A DNA stretch of 45,440 nucleotides from an uncultured Prevotella sp. (GTDB lineage Bacteria; Bacteroidota; Bacteroidia; Bacteroidales; Bacteroidaceae): assembly GCA_905196835.1 (NCBI GenBank), contig CAJJWN010000024.1:1-45440 (forward strand), given 5' to 3'. The position numbers and the translations under genes are program-made. Under the pieces are notes generated by a model, which searched no databases, was not told the origin of the DNA, and worked only from the letters and a program-made list of their open reading frames with translations. The first letter of the stretch is position 1, and each line of letters begins with the position of its first letter. Below, piece by piece: positions 9,624-18,816 of this stretch.

Positions 9624-10370
9624 TTAATTGTTGTCACCGCTTTCACCTTTTAAAAAGCGTTCCGCCTCGGCCAAAGTGTCAAGTTTGCCGACGTCAAGCA
9701 GCCGAAGGTCTTGCTTCACGCAGCCCTTGATTACGGCTTCGCCGCACACTTTCAGGTAAAAGTCTATGATGCCGAACTTGTCGGGGAAGGCATCCATCAA
9801 TGGGAACATGCGCGGCGAAAACACGTGTATGCCGCTGAAAGCGTACATCCGACAGGCGGCAACATCAAGGTCTTTGTACGGACTTCTTACTTCGCCCGTC
9901 TCTATATTTGTCCAGCCTACGAGGCGCATGTCATCGTTGAAAAGCAGGTAACGCTTGGTCTTGCGCTCGCTTACGAGCAATGTGGCATCGTTGCCTTCAT
10001 GGCTCTCATACAGCCAACGCAGGTCTACGTTGCTCAATATGTCTACGTTGTGTATAAGTATCGGAGCATCGGCGGCAAACAGACCGGCGGCTTTCTTCAA
10101 GCCTCCGCCAGTATCAAGGAGCTTGTCTGTCTCGTCGCTTATGCTTATGTCAGCTCCGAAATTGCCGTTTTCATGCAGGTAATCGACAACCTGCGACGCG
10201 AAATGATGCACGTTGACAACCATCTTTTCTACGCCTGCGGCTTTCAGTTTGTCAACCACATGCTCGATGAGCGGCCTGCCCCCTACCCTGACAAGAGCCT
10301 TCGGCATGGTGTCGGTAAGCGGCTTCAGGCGCGTGCCAAGGCCTGCGGCAAATATCATTGCTTGCATCAT
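9624..10370 (-). CDS. murU: Sugar-1-phosphate nucleotidyltransferase, probable MurNAc-1-phosphate uridylyltransferase
   Basis: A 248-residue nucleotidyltransferase of the NTP-transferase family with the N-terminal signature FAAGLGTRLKPLTDTMPKAL (pyrophosphate and nucleotide binding) and HNVDILSNVDL as metal-binding region. The short single-domain form, without a left-handed beta-helix, fits MurU-type enzymes. The gene lies 11 nt after a kinase with AmgK-like features; in Pseudomonas AmgK and MurU together make UDP-MurNAc from recycled MurNAc, bypassing de novo synthesis. Function as MurU is inferred from this pairing; mannose- or glucose-1-phosphate as substrate is the alternative. Either of two successive ATGs (10370 or 10367) may be the start. 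Confidence 0.7.
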   Translation of the reverse strand: MMQAMIFAAGLGTRLKPLTDTMPKALVRVGGRPLIEHVVDKLKAAGVEKMVVNVHHFASQVVDYLHENGNFGADISISDETDKLLDTGGGLKKAAGLFAADAPILIHNVDILSNVDLRWLYESHEGNDATLLVSERKTKRYLLFNDDMRLVGWTNIETGEVRSPYKDLDVAACRMYAFSGIHVFSPRMFPLMDAFPDKFGIIDFYLKVCGEAVIKGCVKQDLRLLDVGKLDTLAEAERFLKGESGDNN

Positions 10371-10381
10371 TACAACTTATA

Positions 10382-11923
10382 TTATTTTCGTTTGGCCTCC
10401 AATGTCTTGCTGATATTCTGCTCACGGTGGACGATGCGCACCTCGACACCAAACTTTTCATTTATATGTTCGGCAAGATGCTGCGCCGCATAGACACTGC
10501 GGTGTTGCCCGCCAGTGCATCCGAAACAGAACATAAGGCTTGTAAATCCGCGCTGGATGTAACGGCGTACGTGGGCGTCGGCCAGCTTGTAAACGCTGTC
10601 AAGGAACGCAAGTATTTCGCCGTCGTCCTCAAGAAAGCGTATTACAGGCTCGTCAAGCCCGGTCAACTTCTTGTAAGGCTCGTAGCGCCCGGGGTTGTGC
10701 GTGCTGCGGCAATCGAACACATAGCCACCCCCGTTGCCGCTCTCGTCTTCAGGAATGCCCTTGTGATAGGAGAAGCTGAACACGCGGACAACCAGCGGCC
10801 CCTTGTTGTCATACTTTGAGAATGTGGCCGGACCGTCAGACGGATGGCCTACATATACCTTGCTGTCGGATGTTTTGAAGCCGTCAGCGCGTGTCAACGC
10901 CGGCTCTTCCAGCCGTGCGAACTGCGGCAACTCGGTAAGCTGGCGCAGCACATCCATAAGGTATGGATATGTGAAGACATTGAGTTTCAACAACTCGCGC
11001 AGGTTCTGTATGGCAGGAGGTATGCTGTCAAGGAAATGCTTTTTACGCTCGAAATATCCGCGGAAGCCGTATGCACCAAGCACCTGGAGCGTGCGGAACA
11101 GCACGAACAGGCTCAAACGCTCTACAAAATGGCGTACCGAAGGCACTTCGGTGTACATCTTCAACGAGTTGTAATATTCGTAAACCAGCTCACGCCTCAA
11201 CTTATTCGAATACTTGGCGGACGCCTGCCATAGGAACGAAGCCAAGTCATAATAATACGGCCCCTTGCGTCCGCCCTGGTAATCGATGAAATACGGGCGG
11301 CCCTGAGCGTCGAGCATGACATTGCGCGCCTGGAAGTCACGGTACATGAAGCTGTCCGACTTCTCCGCAACAAGGTCTTTCGCGAAGAGGCGGAAGTTTG
11401 CCTCAAGCTTCAGTTCGTGAAAATCAAGCTCGGCAGGCTTCAAGAAACAATACTTAAAATAATTCAAGTCGAAGAGCACGCTGTCCTCGTTGAACTCCGG
11501 CTGGGGATAACAATTGGTCCAGTCAAGCCCGCGCGCGCCTCGGATTTGTATGTTGGGCAGTTCGCGGATGGTATTGACCAACAACTGCTTCTCACGCTGA
11601 TTGTACCTGCCCCCGGACTCACGGCCGCCGCTGATTGCGCCAAACAGCGACACGCGGCCAAGGTCTTCCTGCAAATAACGAAGCTCGTCATCAGACACGA
11701 CAATGATGCGCGGCACGGGCAGCTGCCGCTTCCTGAAATGCCCGGAAAGGTAAATGAAGGCGTGGTCCTCGTCGCGGCTCGTGCCAATAACGCCTATAAC
11801 AGAGCCTCCGTCAGCACCCCACATGCGGTAATAACGGCGGTTGCTGCCTGCCGCGTCAAGCTGCTCGACACCCGAAGGAGCCGAACCGCTCCACTGCTTG
11901 TACAAATCCAAAAGCTTCTGCAT
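10382..11923 (-). CDS. AmgK-like sugar kinase fused to a RapZ C-terminal domain
   Basis: 513 residues in two parts. Residues about 1-345 are an aminoglycoside-phosphotransferase-fold kinase: YRDFQARNVML (catalytic Asp196, Asn201) and FIDYQGG (metal-binding Asp214), as in the anomeric MurNAc/GlcNAc kinase AmgK. Residues about 355-500 match the C-terminal domain of RapZ, with VFSFSYHKGIP, FDCRSTHNPG and the signature FGCTGGQHRS at 467-476. E. coli RapZ uses this domain to sense glucosamine-6-phosphate and bind small RNAs, but here the RapZ N-terminal P-loop ATPase domain is replaced by the kinase. The partner nucleotidyltransferase follows and a small membrane protein precedes. Domain calls are strong; the sugar substrate and any sensing role are inferred. 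Confidence 0.85.
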   Translation of the reverse strand: MQKLLDLYKQWSGSAPSGVEQLDAAGSNRRYYRMWGADGGSVIGVIGTSRDEDHAFIYLSGHFRKRQLPVPRIIVVSDDELRYLQEDLGRVSLFGAISGGRESGGRYNQREKQLLVNTIRELPNIQIRGARGLDWTNCYPQPEFNEDSVLFDLNYFKYCFLKPAELDFHELKLEANFRLFAKDLVAEKSDSFMYRDFQARNVMLDAQGRPYFIDYQGGRKGPYYYDLASFLWQASAKYSNKLRRELVYEYYNSLKMYTEVPSVRHFVERLSLFVLFRTLQVLGAYGFRGYFERKKHFLDSIPPAIQNLRELLKLNVFTYPYLMDVLRQLTELPQFARLEEPALTRADGFKTSDSKVYVGHPSDGPATFSKYDNKGPLVVRVFSFSYHKGIPEDESGNGGGYVFDCRSTHNPGRYEPYKKLTGLDEPVIRFLEDDGEILAFLDSVYKLADAHVRRYIQRGFTSLMFCFGCTGGQHRSVYAAQHLAEHINEKFGVEVRIVHREQNISKTLEAKRK

Positions 11924-11926
11924 AGC

Positions 11927-12121
11927 CTAAAACAATATATCGTCGTCGTCACCGCCGCGCTTCTTCCGCTCATATTCGGCAAGCCAGCGGTCGAGCAGAA
12001 TGAGCAACAGCATTATTCCGAGCGACATCAACCACGACTTTGTGATATAAAGCAACCCGGCCGACACTGCGATATACAGCACCCACTGCCACCACTTTAT
12101 CTTGAAATCATTGACATCCAT
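11927..12121 (-). CDS. Small two-helix membrane protein
   Basis: A 64-residue protein with two hydrophobic segments (WWQWVLYIAVSAGLLYI and SLGIMLLLILLDRWL) and a charged tail KKRGGDDDDILF. The start at 12121 (MDVNDFKIK) is preferred to an upstream codon at 12196 because a -7 promoter box lies between them at 12172-12179. It ends in TAG, 3 nt before the kinase start, so it is the first gene of the kinase/MurU operon. The family was not recognised. A membrane link for peptidoglycan recycling is only a guess from position. Confidence 0.65.
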   Translation of the reverse strand: MDVNDFKIKWWQWVLYIAVSAGLLYITKSWLMSLGIMLLLILLDRWLAEYERKKRGGDDDDILF

Positions 12122-12171
12122 AATATCCAAATTACCACATACGTTAAGGCGTGTATGTGGGAACTTGCCTG

Positions 12172-12179
12172 CAAAGGTA
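12172..12179 (-). promoter_or_regulatory. -7 promoter box of the kinase/MurU operon
   Basis: TACCTTTG on the minus strand, an exact TAnnTTTG match, about 50 nt before the start codon of the small membrane protein. A TTTG lies 24 nt further upstream, a little more than the usual spacing of 19-21 nt. Confidence 0.6.
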
Positions 12180-12230
12180 AGCAAAATCAAGGACAATGTG
12201 AAACAAAGGCTTCGATTTTTGATTTTGGAA

Positions 12231-12363
12231 CAAATAAAAAAAATCGCATGTCGTCACGACAAGCGATTTTCAAAAAACAAACTACTTAAAAACTAATCTA
12301 CTAAAACAAATCAAAAAAATATCTACTTTAGGATTTACTCTTTGTTTATAACTATCTTTTTAC
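12231..12363 (-). ncRNA. Candidate small RNA of about 130 nt between groEL and the kinase operon
   Basis: A consensus minus-strand promoter lies at 12369-12400 and a strong terminator at 12232-12270. The expected RNA starts near 12362. It has no start codon with a useful reading frame, is very rich in A and U in its 5' part, and ends in the terminator hairpin. The groEL terminator lies upstream of the promoter, so this would be its own transcription unit. I could not assign it to an RNA family. Confidence 0.5.
12232..12270 (-). terminator. Rho-independent terminator of the candidate small RNA
   Basis: Near-perfect palindrome with arms 12240-12254 and 12256-12270 (14 of 15 pairs, containing GCGATTTT and TGTCGT), followed on the minus strand by a run of T broken by one A. 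On the plus strand the tail is A-rich, so the orientation is minus. Confidence 0.75.
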
Positions 12364-12368
12364 ACGTG

Positions 12369-12400
12369 CAAAATTAGGCACTTTATATGTAACAAACAAA
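12369..12400 (-). promoter_or_regulatory. Consensus Bacteroidetes promoter for the candidate small RNA
   Basis: On the minus strand: -33 box TTTG (12400-12397), a 20-nt spacer, and -7 box TAATTTTG (12376-12369). Box sequences and spacing both fit the family consensus, which makes it the best promoter in the left 40 kb. Confidence 0.65.
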
Positions 12401-12442
12401 TTTTTCGAGATAAAAATCACACCAGAGAAGCTAAAAACAATT

Positions 12443-12479
12443 AAAAAGAGGGGCACTCGTTACAAGCACCCCTCTTTTT
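12443..12479 (-). terminator. Rho-independent terminator of groESL
   Basis: An 11-bp stem AAAAAGAGGGG (12443-12453) with its complement at 12469-12479 and T tracts on both strands. It lies 20 nt after the groEL stop. Confidence 0.9.
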
Positions 12480-12499
12480 GTTATCTTAAGTTTGCAATT

Positions 12500-14140
<1,641 letters not shown>

Positions 14141-14145
14141 TTATT

Positions 14146-14290
14146 TAGGAGTAAAGGAGTAAGGAGGGAAGGAGTAATAAAAGAATGTATTTCCATTTAA
14201 ATCCTTTATCATTCACTCCAAACCATCCGCCTTTACGTTGTTTTACCCTTTTACTTTTTTACCGTTTTACCTTTTAACTTTTTATTTTTC
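14146..14290. repeat. Purine/pyrimidine word repeats between groES and groEL
   Basis: One half reads GGAGTAAAGGAGTAAGGAGG on the plus strand, the same words as at 2.7 and 22.6 kb. The other half, up to the groES stop, reads in short words of the type TTTTACC and TTTTAACT. Together they fill the gap of an operon that is often only tens of bases long. Confidence 0.55.
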
Positions 14291-14554
14291 AATCACTGCG
14301 AGCACGTCGCTCTGGCGCATCATCAAATATTTCTCGCCCTCAAATTCAAGTTCCGTGCCTGAATATTTGCCGTAAAGCACCTCGTCGCCAGCCTTGAGCA
14401 CCATATCTTCGTCCTTAGTGCCCTTGCCCGTGGCTATTACCTTGCCATGGAGCGGCTTCTCCTTGGCCGTGTCAGGAATGATTATTCCACCGATTTTCTC
14501 CTCTGCCGGTGCCGGCTGAACCAGCACTCTGTCTGCTAATGGTTTGATGTTCAT
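14282..14554 (-). CDS. groES: 10-kDa co-chaperonin GroES
   Basis: Seven copies form the lid of GroEL. The 90-residue protein starts [14 protein letters not shown] and has the mobile loop ([17 protein letters not shown]) that docks on GroEL. It is the first gene of groES-groEL. Upstream no CIRCE element (the HrcA operator) and no exact TAnnTTTG box in the right orientation were found, so its heat regulation cannot be read from the sequence. Confidence 0.98.
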   Translation of the reverse strand: MNIKPLADRVLVQPAPAEEKIGGIIIPDTAKEKPLHGKVIATGKGTKDEDMVLKAGDEVLYGKYSGTELEFEGEKYLMMRQSDVLAVIEK

Positions 14555-15254
14555 AGTTCTATGATTTTAATGTTATATACCTTAATATATTTGTCCGCGC
14601 TCATTGACGCGTCCGCCAAGGTTATAGCGAAAAGCGTGCCAAAGGTCAAAATGTCACCTCTGGCACTGACGGACTGACAGAATTGGCAGACCTTCCGTGG
14701 CTGATGGCACTTTCATTTGTCAAGCGCAGACAGCCCGGCACATTGCTTTTTGACACCGTGAAAACTACAACGAAAACGCACCAAATAGAAAAACAGAGAG
14801 CCGTAAACATGCTTTCCGGGCAATGGAAAGCACCCATCGGAGTGCCTTTTAGCGGCGCAGCGAAAGACCGCCTTTCACGATGCGTCAGGACGGCTGTCAC
14901 GCTCTGTTCGGCCGCCTCCTGCCATGCCATTTGCCGTCTTTTGCAACGTAAAAGGCGGTCTTTCGCAACACAAAAAGCCGTAAGCCATTGCACAAAACAT
15001 CGCCCACAGTACATAAAGACATGGTGTACAGACACTTGCGTTTGCACACTTATACTTGCGATATTTACGTCAGAAAGATTTTATTTTCAAAATATCGCAT
15101 TCTCGGAGCGTCTTAAAAAATCAACATGTAAGCACAAACGCCGATGGACATGACAAATAGGCACATAACGGCAAAACGCCGCAACTGACGGCGGAAACAA
15201 ACATTTATCATCAAAAAACACATTAAATATAATAGCAGTACAAGCAAATATATA
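14555..15254. other. 700-nt gene-free stretch with repeat units
   Basis: Open frames here (for example 156 codons from 14683) are Cys- and Arg-rich and look like chance. The stretch holds an AAAGGCGG-type cluster at 14859-14980. A plus-strand TATATTTG at 14586 resembles a -7 box but has no -33 partner and no gene follows closely. Confidence 0.6.
14859..14980. repeat. AAAGGCGG/CCGCCTTT repeat cluster
   Basis: Contains GCGAAAGACCGCCTTTCAC, then TTTGCCGTCTTTTGCAACG and TAAAAGGCGGTCTTTCGC. The units face each other and could pair into a large hairpin. Second of four such clusters in the window. Confidence 0.6.
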
Positions 15255-15262
15255 TACCTTTG
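15255..15262 (+). promoter_or_regulatory. -7 promoter box of the acyltransferase gene
   Basis: TACCTTTG followed by GC, an exact TAnnTTTG match, 65 nt before the start codon. No clear -33 box. Confidence 0.5.
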
Positions 15263-15326
15263 CACGCGATTTTACATACAATTAAGCATCTTTAATCTTC
15301 CGAAAGGCAAATTACCAACAACTAAA

Positions 15327-16442
15327 ATGGACAGAAACGACCTGCGTTCACAAAGCCTCGACCTGCTAAGATTTCCCTTGGCAGTAGTGGTATTGGCTGT
15401 ACACGCCAGTTTTGACGGGGTGCACAACGCGACAGACCACATTCCATTGTTCAAGGCTTTCAACGGACTTATCGACGGACTGCTGCTCGACCAAAGCGTT
15501 CCGATATACTTCTTCATTTCCGGTTTTGTGTTTTTCATTAACGTTGAGATGAATGCTGAAACGTATAAACGCAAACTGCGGAACAGATTTAAATCCCTTT
15601 TTATACCTTATTTAATATGGAATTCCCTGGCGATAGTCAAACTCTTGGTCTTCGCCTTACCGTTTCTGTCATTCTTGTTCGTAGACCAACGCACATTCTC
15701 TGAACTCGACCTGTCGCCAAGCGCGCTGGCATACAGCTTTTGGGACACAAGCAAAGGGCCTCTGCCATGGCCGTCTGGAACAGGAGAAATGTACCCAATT
15801 GACACCCCATTATGGTTTGTCCGTGACTTGATGATAGTGGTACTCGCCACACCGCTAATTAATCTCGTAATCAAGAAAATACACAGCTATGCCGTTATAA
15901 TTCTCGGAGCTGCGTGGTTTTCAACTGCATTCTTTCCACTTGGGCATCACAGCCAACTGCTCACCGCATTCTTTTTCTTTTCATGGGGAGCGTATATGAG
16001 TATATGCAGGAAAGACATTTTCATTGAATTTGGCAAGTACAGAAAAGCCGCCACAATAATTTACATCATATTGTCCGTTGCTTACGCCATGGCATATTGC
16101 AACCAGCCTGAGGCCATGCCCGTACTGAAAAGAATTAACCAATGCGCCGGATTAATCTTTGCATACAACTCTGCCGCATGGCTGTTGCAGCATAACGTAT
16201 GCAGGGTAAGCCGTTTTCTGGCCTCAGCATCATTCTTTATTTACGTCAGCCACGCCATCATCATACATGAAGTGTACATGATACTGCAACGACTTGCCGT
16301 CCCTTTCACCATATACCAATGGCAAACGGCACTTATACATATAGCCACAACACCGGTATCGGTATGCCTCCTTCTCGCCGTTTTCTACCTGATGCGCCGC
16401 TTCACGCCAAGGCTGCTGAAAGTGGTTGCAGGCAGGAAATAA
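15327..16442 (+). CDS. Membrane acyltransferase (acyltransferase-3 family)
   Basis: An integral membrane protein of 371 residues that probably transfers an acetyl or succinyl group to a cell-surface glycan. The family signature is in the first helix: LDLLRFPLAVVVLAVHAS with the catalytic-type His26. Further hydrophobic segments (about ten in all) include VPIYFFISGFVFFI, LMIVVLATPLINLVI and FLASASFFIYVSHAIIIHE, the last being the family's usual VSHxxI-like motif. The gene is single, with its own promoter, and is followed 100 nt later by the exporter gene, which has another promoter. The actual substrate cannot be inferred from neighbours. Confidence 0.85.
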   Translation: MDRNDLRSQSLDLLRFPLAVVVLAVHASFDGVHNATDHIPLFKAFNGLIDGLLLDQSVPIYFFISGFVFFINVEMNAETYKRKLRNRFKSLFIPYLIWNSLAIVKLLVFALPFLSFLFVDQRTFSELDLSPSALAYSFWDTSKGPLPWPSGTGEMYPIDTPLWFVRDLMIVVLATPLINLVIKKIHSYAVIILGAAWFSTAFFPLGHHSQLLTAFFFFSWGAYMSICRKDIFIEFGKYRKAATIIYIILSVAYAMAYCNQPEAMPVLKRINQCAGLIFAYNSAAWLLQHNVCRVSRFLASASFFIYVSHAIIIHEVYMILQRLAVPFTIYQWQTALIHIATTPVSVCLLLAVFYLMRRFTPRLLKVVAGRK

Positions 16443-16508
16443 GGCGATAGGCATGTATATGAAATGAAAGTAACGGCGAAATGCCTTCGTTTTATCGGCG
16501 GAAATGTA

Positions 16509-16516
16509 TAATTTTG
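16509..16516 (+). promoter_or_regulatory. -7 promoter box of the ThrE-type exporter
   Basis: TAATTTTG followed by C, 26 nt before the ATG at 16543. It excludes the upstream in-frame ATG at 16504, which lies before the box. Confidence 0.55.
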
Positions 16517-16542
16517 CAGCCGTTTTACACTACCACGACATT

Positions 16543-17883
16543 ATGACAAGTTTTCAGGAAACGACAGACACAAGGCTGAAAGAGGAAGGTAACGTACACG
16601 AAACGCTGAAAGACACGGCCATATTCCTGGCCGAATACGCCTCGACACTGATGGCCGTAGGGGCGCAGACATCGCGCATACAATACAACACGGTGCGCAT
16701 GGCCCACTCGTTCGGCTACCATATCAACCTGCTAATCTTCCCAAAGACGCTAAGCATAACGCTGCTCGACACTAAGCACAACCGCTCGTACACGTACATT
16801 AAGAAAACGCCGGCCATGGCACTCAACTTCAAGGCCAACATGAAGCTGTCCGCCCTGTCGTGGAAAGCGTTTGACAAGAAGCTGCCGCTGAATGAACTTT
16901 GGCGCATGTTCAAGATGATTGTGAAGGAAAAGAAGGAAAGCCGATGGACGGTGTTGCTGCTGGCCTCGCTCGCAAACGCCTGCTTCTGCCGCCTGTTCGA
17001 CGGCAACCTCACGTCGATGACGATAGTGTTCGTAGCCACGCTCGTTGGCTTCTTCATACGCCAGGAGCTTACACGGCGCAAGCTTAACCACCTGGCCGTA
17101 TTCGTAATCTGCGCCTTCGTATCGACAATGATTGGCGTTACGGACTATCTCTACTTCCATGGCGGCACGGAAGACATATCGCTCGGAACATCGATGCTCT
17201 ATCTCGTCCCCGGCGTTCCGCTAATCAACGGAGTGATGGACATAGTTGACGGACACGCGCTTGACGGCATAGCGCGCCTCACCAACGCCTGCCTGCTAAT
17301 CATCTGCATAGCCGTGGGGCTCTCGGCAACGGTCATCACGTTCGACATCGACCCAACGACATTCACCAAGGTGGTGCGCCCTGACGTTGTGCAGGCCGCC
17401 ATCGCCGACGGACTTTTCGCCGCCGTGGCCGGCGTAGGCTTCGCAATCATAAGCAATCCGCCGCGCAAAGCCCTGCTAATCTGCGCCCTGCTGGCCTGCA
17501 TAGGGCATGGAATACGTTACTTCCTGATGCACAACTCCACGATGCCGCTCGACCAAGTTACGGCCTCAACCGTTGCAGGCTTCACCATAGGACTGCTGGC
17601 CGTACCCTTCGCCATGCGCATACACTGCCCTGCGGAGTGCTTCGCCTTCCCGTCGCTGCTGCCCATGGTGCCCGGAATGTTTGCTTACAAGGCCGTGCGC
17701 GACCTTATAAACATAGTGCGTCTGCCCGACGAATACACGATGGAATACGTCTCGCGCTTCTTCCACAACTCGTCGCTCACGGTGCTGGTGATGTTCGGCA
17801 TGGTGGTAGGCTGCATCATTCCAATCTTCATTTTCCACCGTCAGTCGTTCTCGGTGACGAGAGGAGAACAGGCGAAAAATTAA
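16543..17883 (+). CDS. Threonine/serine exporter family protein (ThrE, fused ThrE-1/ThrE-2 domains)
   Basis: A 446-residue inner-membrane protein. Residues about 15-260 match the ThrE N-terminal domain (FLAEYASTLMAVGAQTSRI, then LVPGVPLINGVMDIVDGH at about 230-247, the family's conserved motif). The C-terminal part (about 280-430) is the second, smaller ThrE-like domain with FPSLLPMVPGMFAYKAV. Roughly ten membrane segments are visible. In Corynebacterium ThrE exports threonine and serine; export of these amino acids here is inferred from family. The stop codon lies inside a large hairpin shared with the convergent dehydrogenase gene. Confidence 0.85.
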   Translation: MTSFQETTDTRLKEEGNVHETLKDTAIFLAEYASTLMAVGAQTSRIQYNTVRMAHSFGYHINLLIFPKTLSITLLDTKHNRSYTYIKKTPAMALNFKANMKLSALSWKAFDKKLPLNELWRMFKMIVKEKKESRWTVLLLASLANACFCRLFDGNLTSMTIVFVATLVGFFIRQELTRRKLNHLAVFVICAFVSTMIGVTDYLYFHGGTEDISLGTSMLYLVPGVPLINGVMDIVDGHALDGIARLTNACLLIICIAVGLSATVITFDIDPTTFTKVVRPDVVQAAIADGLFAAVAGVGFAIISNPPRKALLICALLACIGHGIRYFLMHNSTMPLDQVTASTVAGFTIGLLAVPFAMRIHCPAECFAFPSLLPMVPGMFAYKAVRDLINIVRLPDEYTMEYVSRFFHNSSLTVLVMFGMVVGCIIPIFIFHRQSFSVTRGEQAKN

Positions 17884-17957
17884 GAGTTAAGAATTAAGAG
17901 TTAAGAAAACATGCTTTGCAGGTAATTTTCTTAACTCTTAATTCTTAACTCTTAATT
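17878..17957. repeat. Perfect 32-bp inverted repeat of 7-nt words, shared convergent terminator region
   Basis: Arms 17878-17909 and 17926-17957 are perfect complements with a 16-nt loop; each arm alternates the words TTAAGAG and TTAAGAA. The stop codon of the exporter (17881-17883) lies in the left arm and the stop codon of the dehydrogenase (17952-17954) in the right arm. It probably works as a two-way terminator although it lacks a typical GC stem. Confidence 0.85.
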
Positions 17958-18680
17958 CCTTATATTCATCCTGCGCCACAGCCAGCGCGGCATCAACCGC
18001 CACGCAAAAACCAGCAGGCGGTAACGCCAGTCGATAACGTGCACATGGCGGTGGGCGTAAACCGCACGCAGCATCTCACGCGCCACAGCCTCCTTCTGCA
18101 TAAGCATTGGATAGCGTCCGCTGCCCGAAAGCAGGTCGGTATCGACAAAACCGGGACGTATGTCGGTGAACCTTATGTGCAGGCGGCACATGTTAGAAAG
18201 CTGTTCAAGAGCCTGTATGTATGTGTTCTGAAAAGCCTTGGTCGCGCTGTAAGACGGCGCAACGCCAAGCCCCTTTGTACCAGCTATGGAGGAAATGACG
18301 GCAATGTCGCCGCCAAGATTTTCCGCCATGTAGTTGAAAATGGTGCCTATCATTGCGGTAAACCCCTTCACGTTGACATCAACCGTAGTAAGTTCTAAGC
18401 CAGTATCGAGCTCCGGGTTCTGCTTTCCTATGCCTGAACAATACACAAAAAGATTTACTCCGCCAAGCCTTTTGGCCAGTTCGAGCAAGCGTTCCTGCGC
18501 ATCGGCCGCAGTAACGTCTATCCGCATGACTTCAATCATACCAGGGTTAATTGCCTTAACCTCCATCAACAAGTCCTCACGCCTTGCCGCTATGCCGACC
18601 AACCAACCGTCGGCAAGCAGCAGTTTGGCCACCTCGCGCCCTATGCCCGAAGATGCGCCGATTACTATCGCACGTTTCAT
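17952..18680 (-). CDS. Short-chain dehydrogenase/reductase
   Basis: A 242-residue NAD(P)-dependent oxidoreductase of the classical SDR family. Visible are the nucleotide-binding motif GASSGIG (8-14), the Asp of the DVTA segment (55), CSGIGK in place of the NNAG motif, the active-site Ser at ISS (130-131), and Tyr144-x3-Lys148 in YSATK. The arginine pair RR at 33-34 after the second strand suggests NADP. The C-terminus is basic and hydrophobic (RLLVFAWRLMPRWLWRRM), which could attach it to the membrane. The substrate is unknown. It is convergent with the exporter and divergent from sppA. Confidence 0.9.
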   Translation of the reverse strand: MKRAIVIGASSGIGREVAKLLLADGWLVGIAARREDLLMEVKAINPGMIEVMRIDVTAADAQERLLELAKRLGGVNLFVYCSGIGKQNPELDTGLELTTVDVNVKGFTAMIGTIFNYMAENLGGDIAVISSIAGTKGLGVAPSYSATKAFQNTYIQALEQLSNMCRLHIRFTDIRPGFVDTDLLSGSGRYPMLMQKEAVAREMLRAVYAHRHVHVIDWRYRLLVFAWRLMPRWLWRRMNIRN

Positions 18681-18755
18681 ACATGCGAAGTTAGCAATAT
18701 TTGACGATACGCTAAAACTTTGTCCGTTTTTTCAAACAAAATAAAATAAAATGAG

Positions 18756-18763
18756 TATCTTTG
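18756..18763 (+). promoter_or_regulatory. -7 promoter box of sppA
   Basis: TATCTTTG, an exact TAnnTTTG match, 53 nt before the sppA start. The T-rich run around 18727-18732 may serve as -33 region but is not TTTG. Confidence 0.5.
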
Positions 18764-18816
18764 TGGCTGATTAGCATCTTGATAACAATTTCACGACAAA
18801 ATAACAATAACAACGT

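Noticed and set aside
14555..14640. CIRCE operator before groES
   Set aside because: No TTAGCACTC-N9-GAGTGCTAA-like inverted repeat was found.
14683..15153. 156-codon ORF in the gap between groES and the acyltransferase
   Set aside because: It runs through repeat units, is rich in Cys and Arg and has no start signal.
16504..16542. Upstream start of the ThrE-type exporter
   Set aside because: The -7 promoter box lies at 16509-16516, after that ATG.
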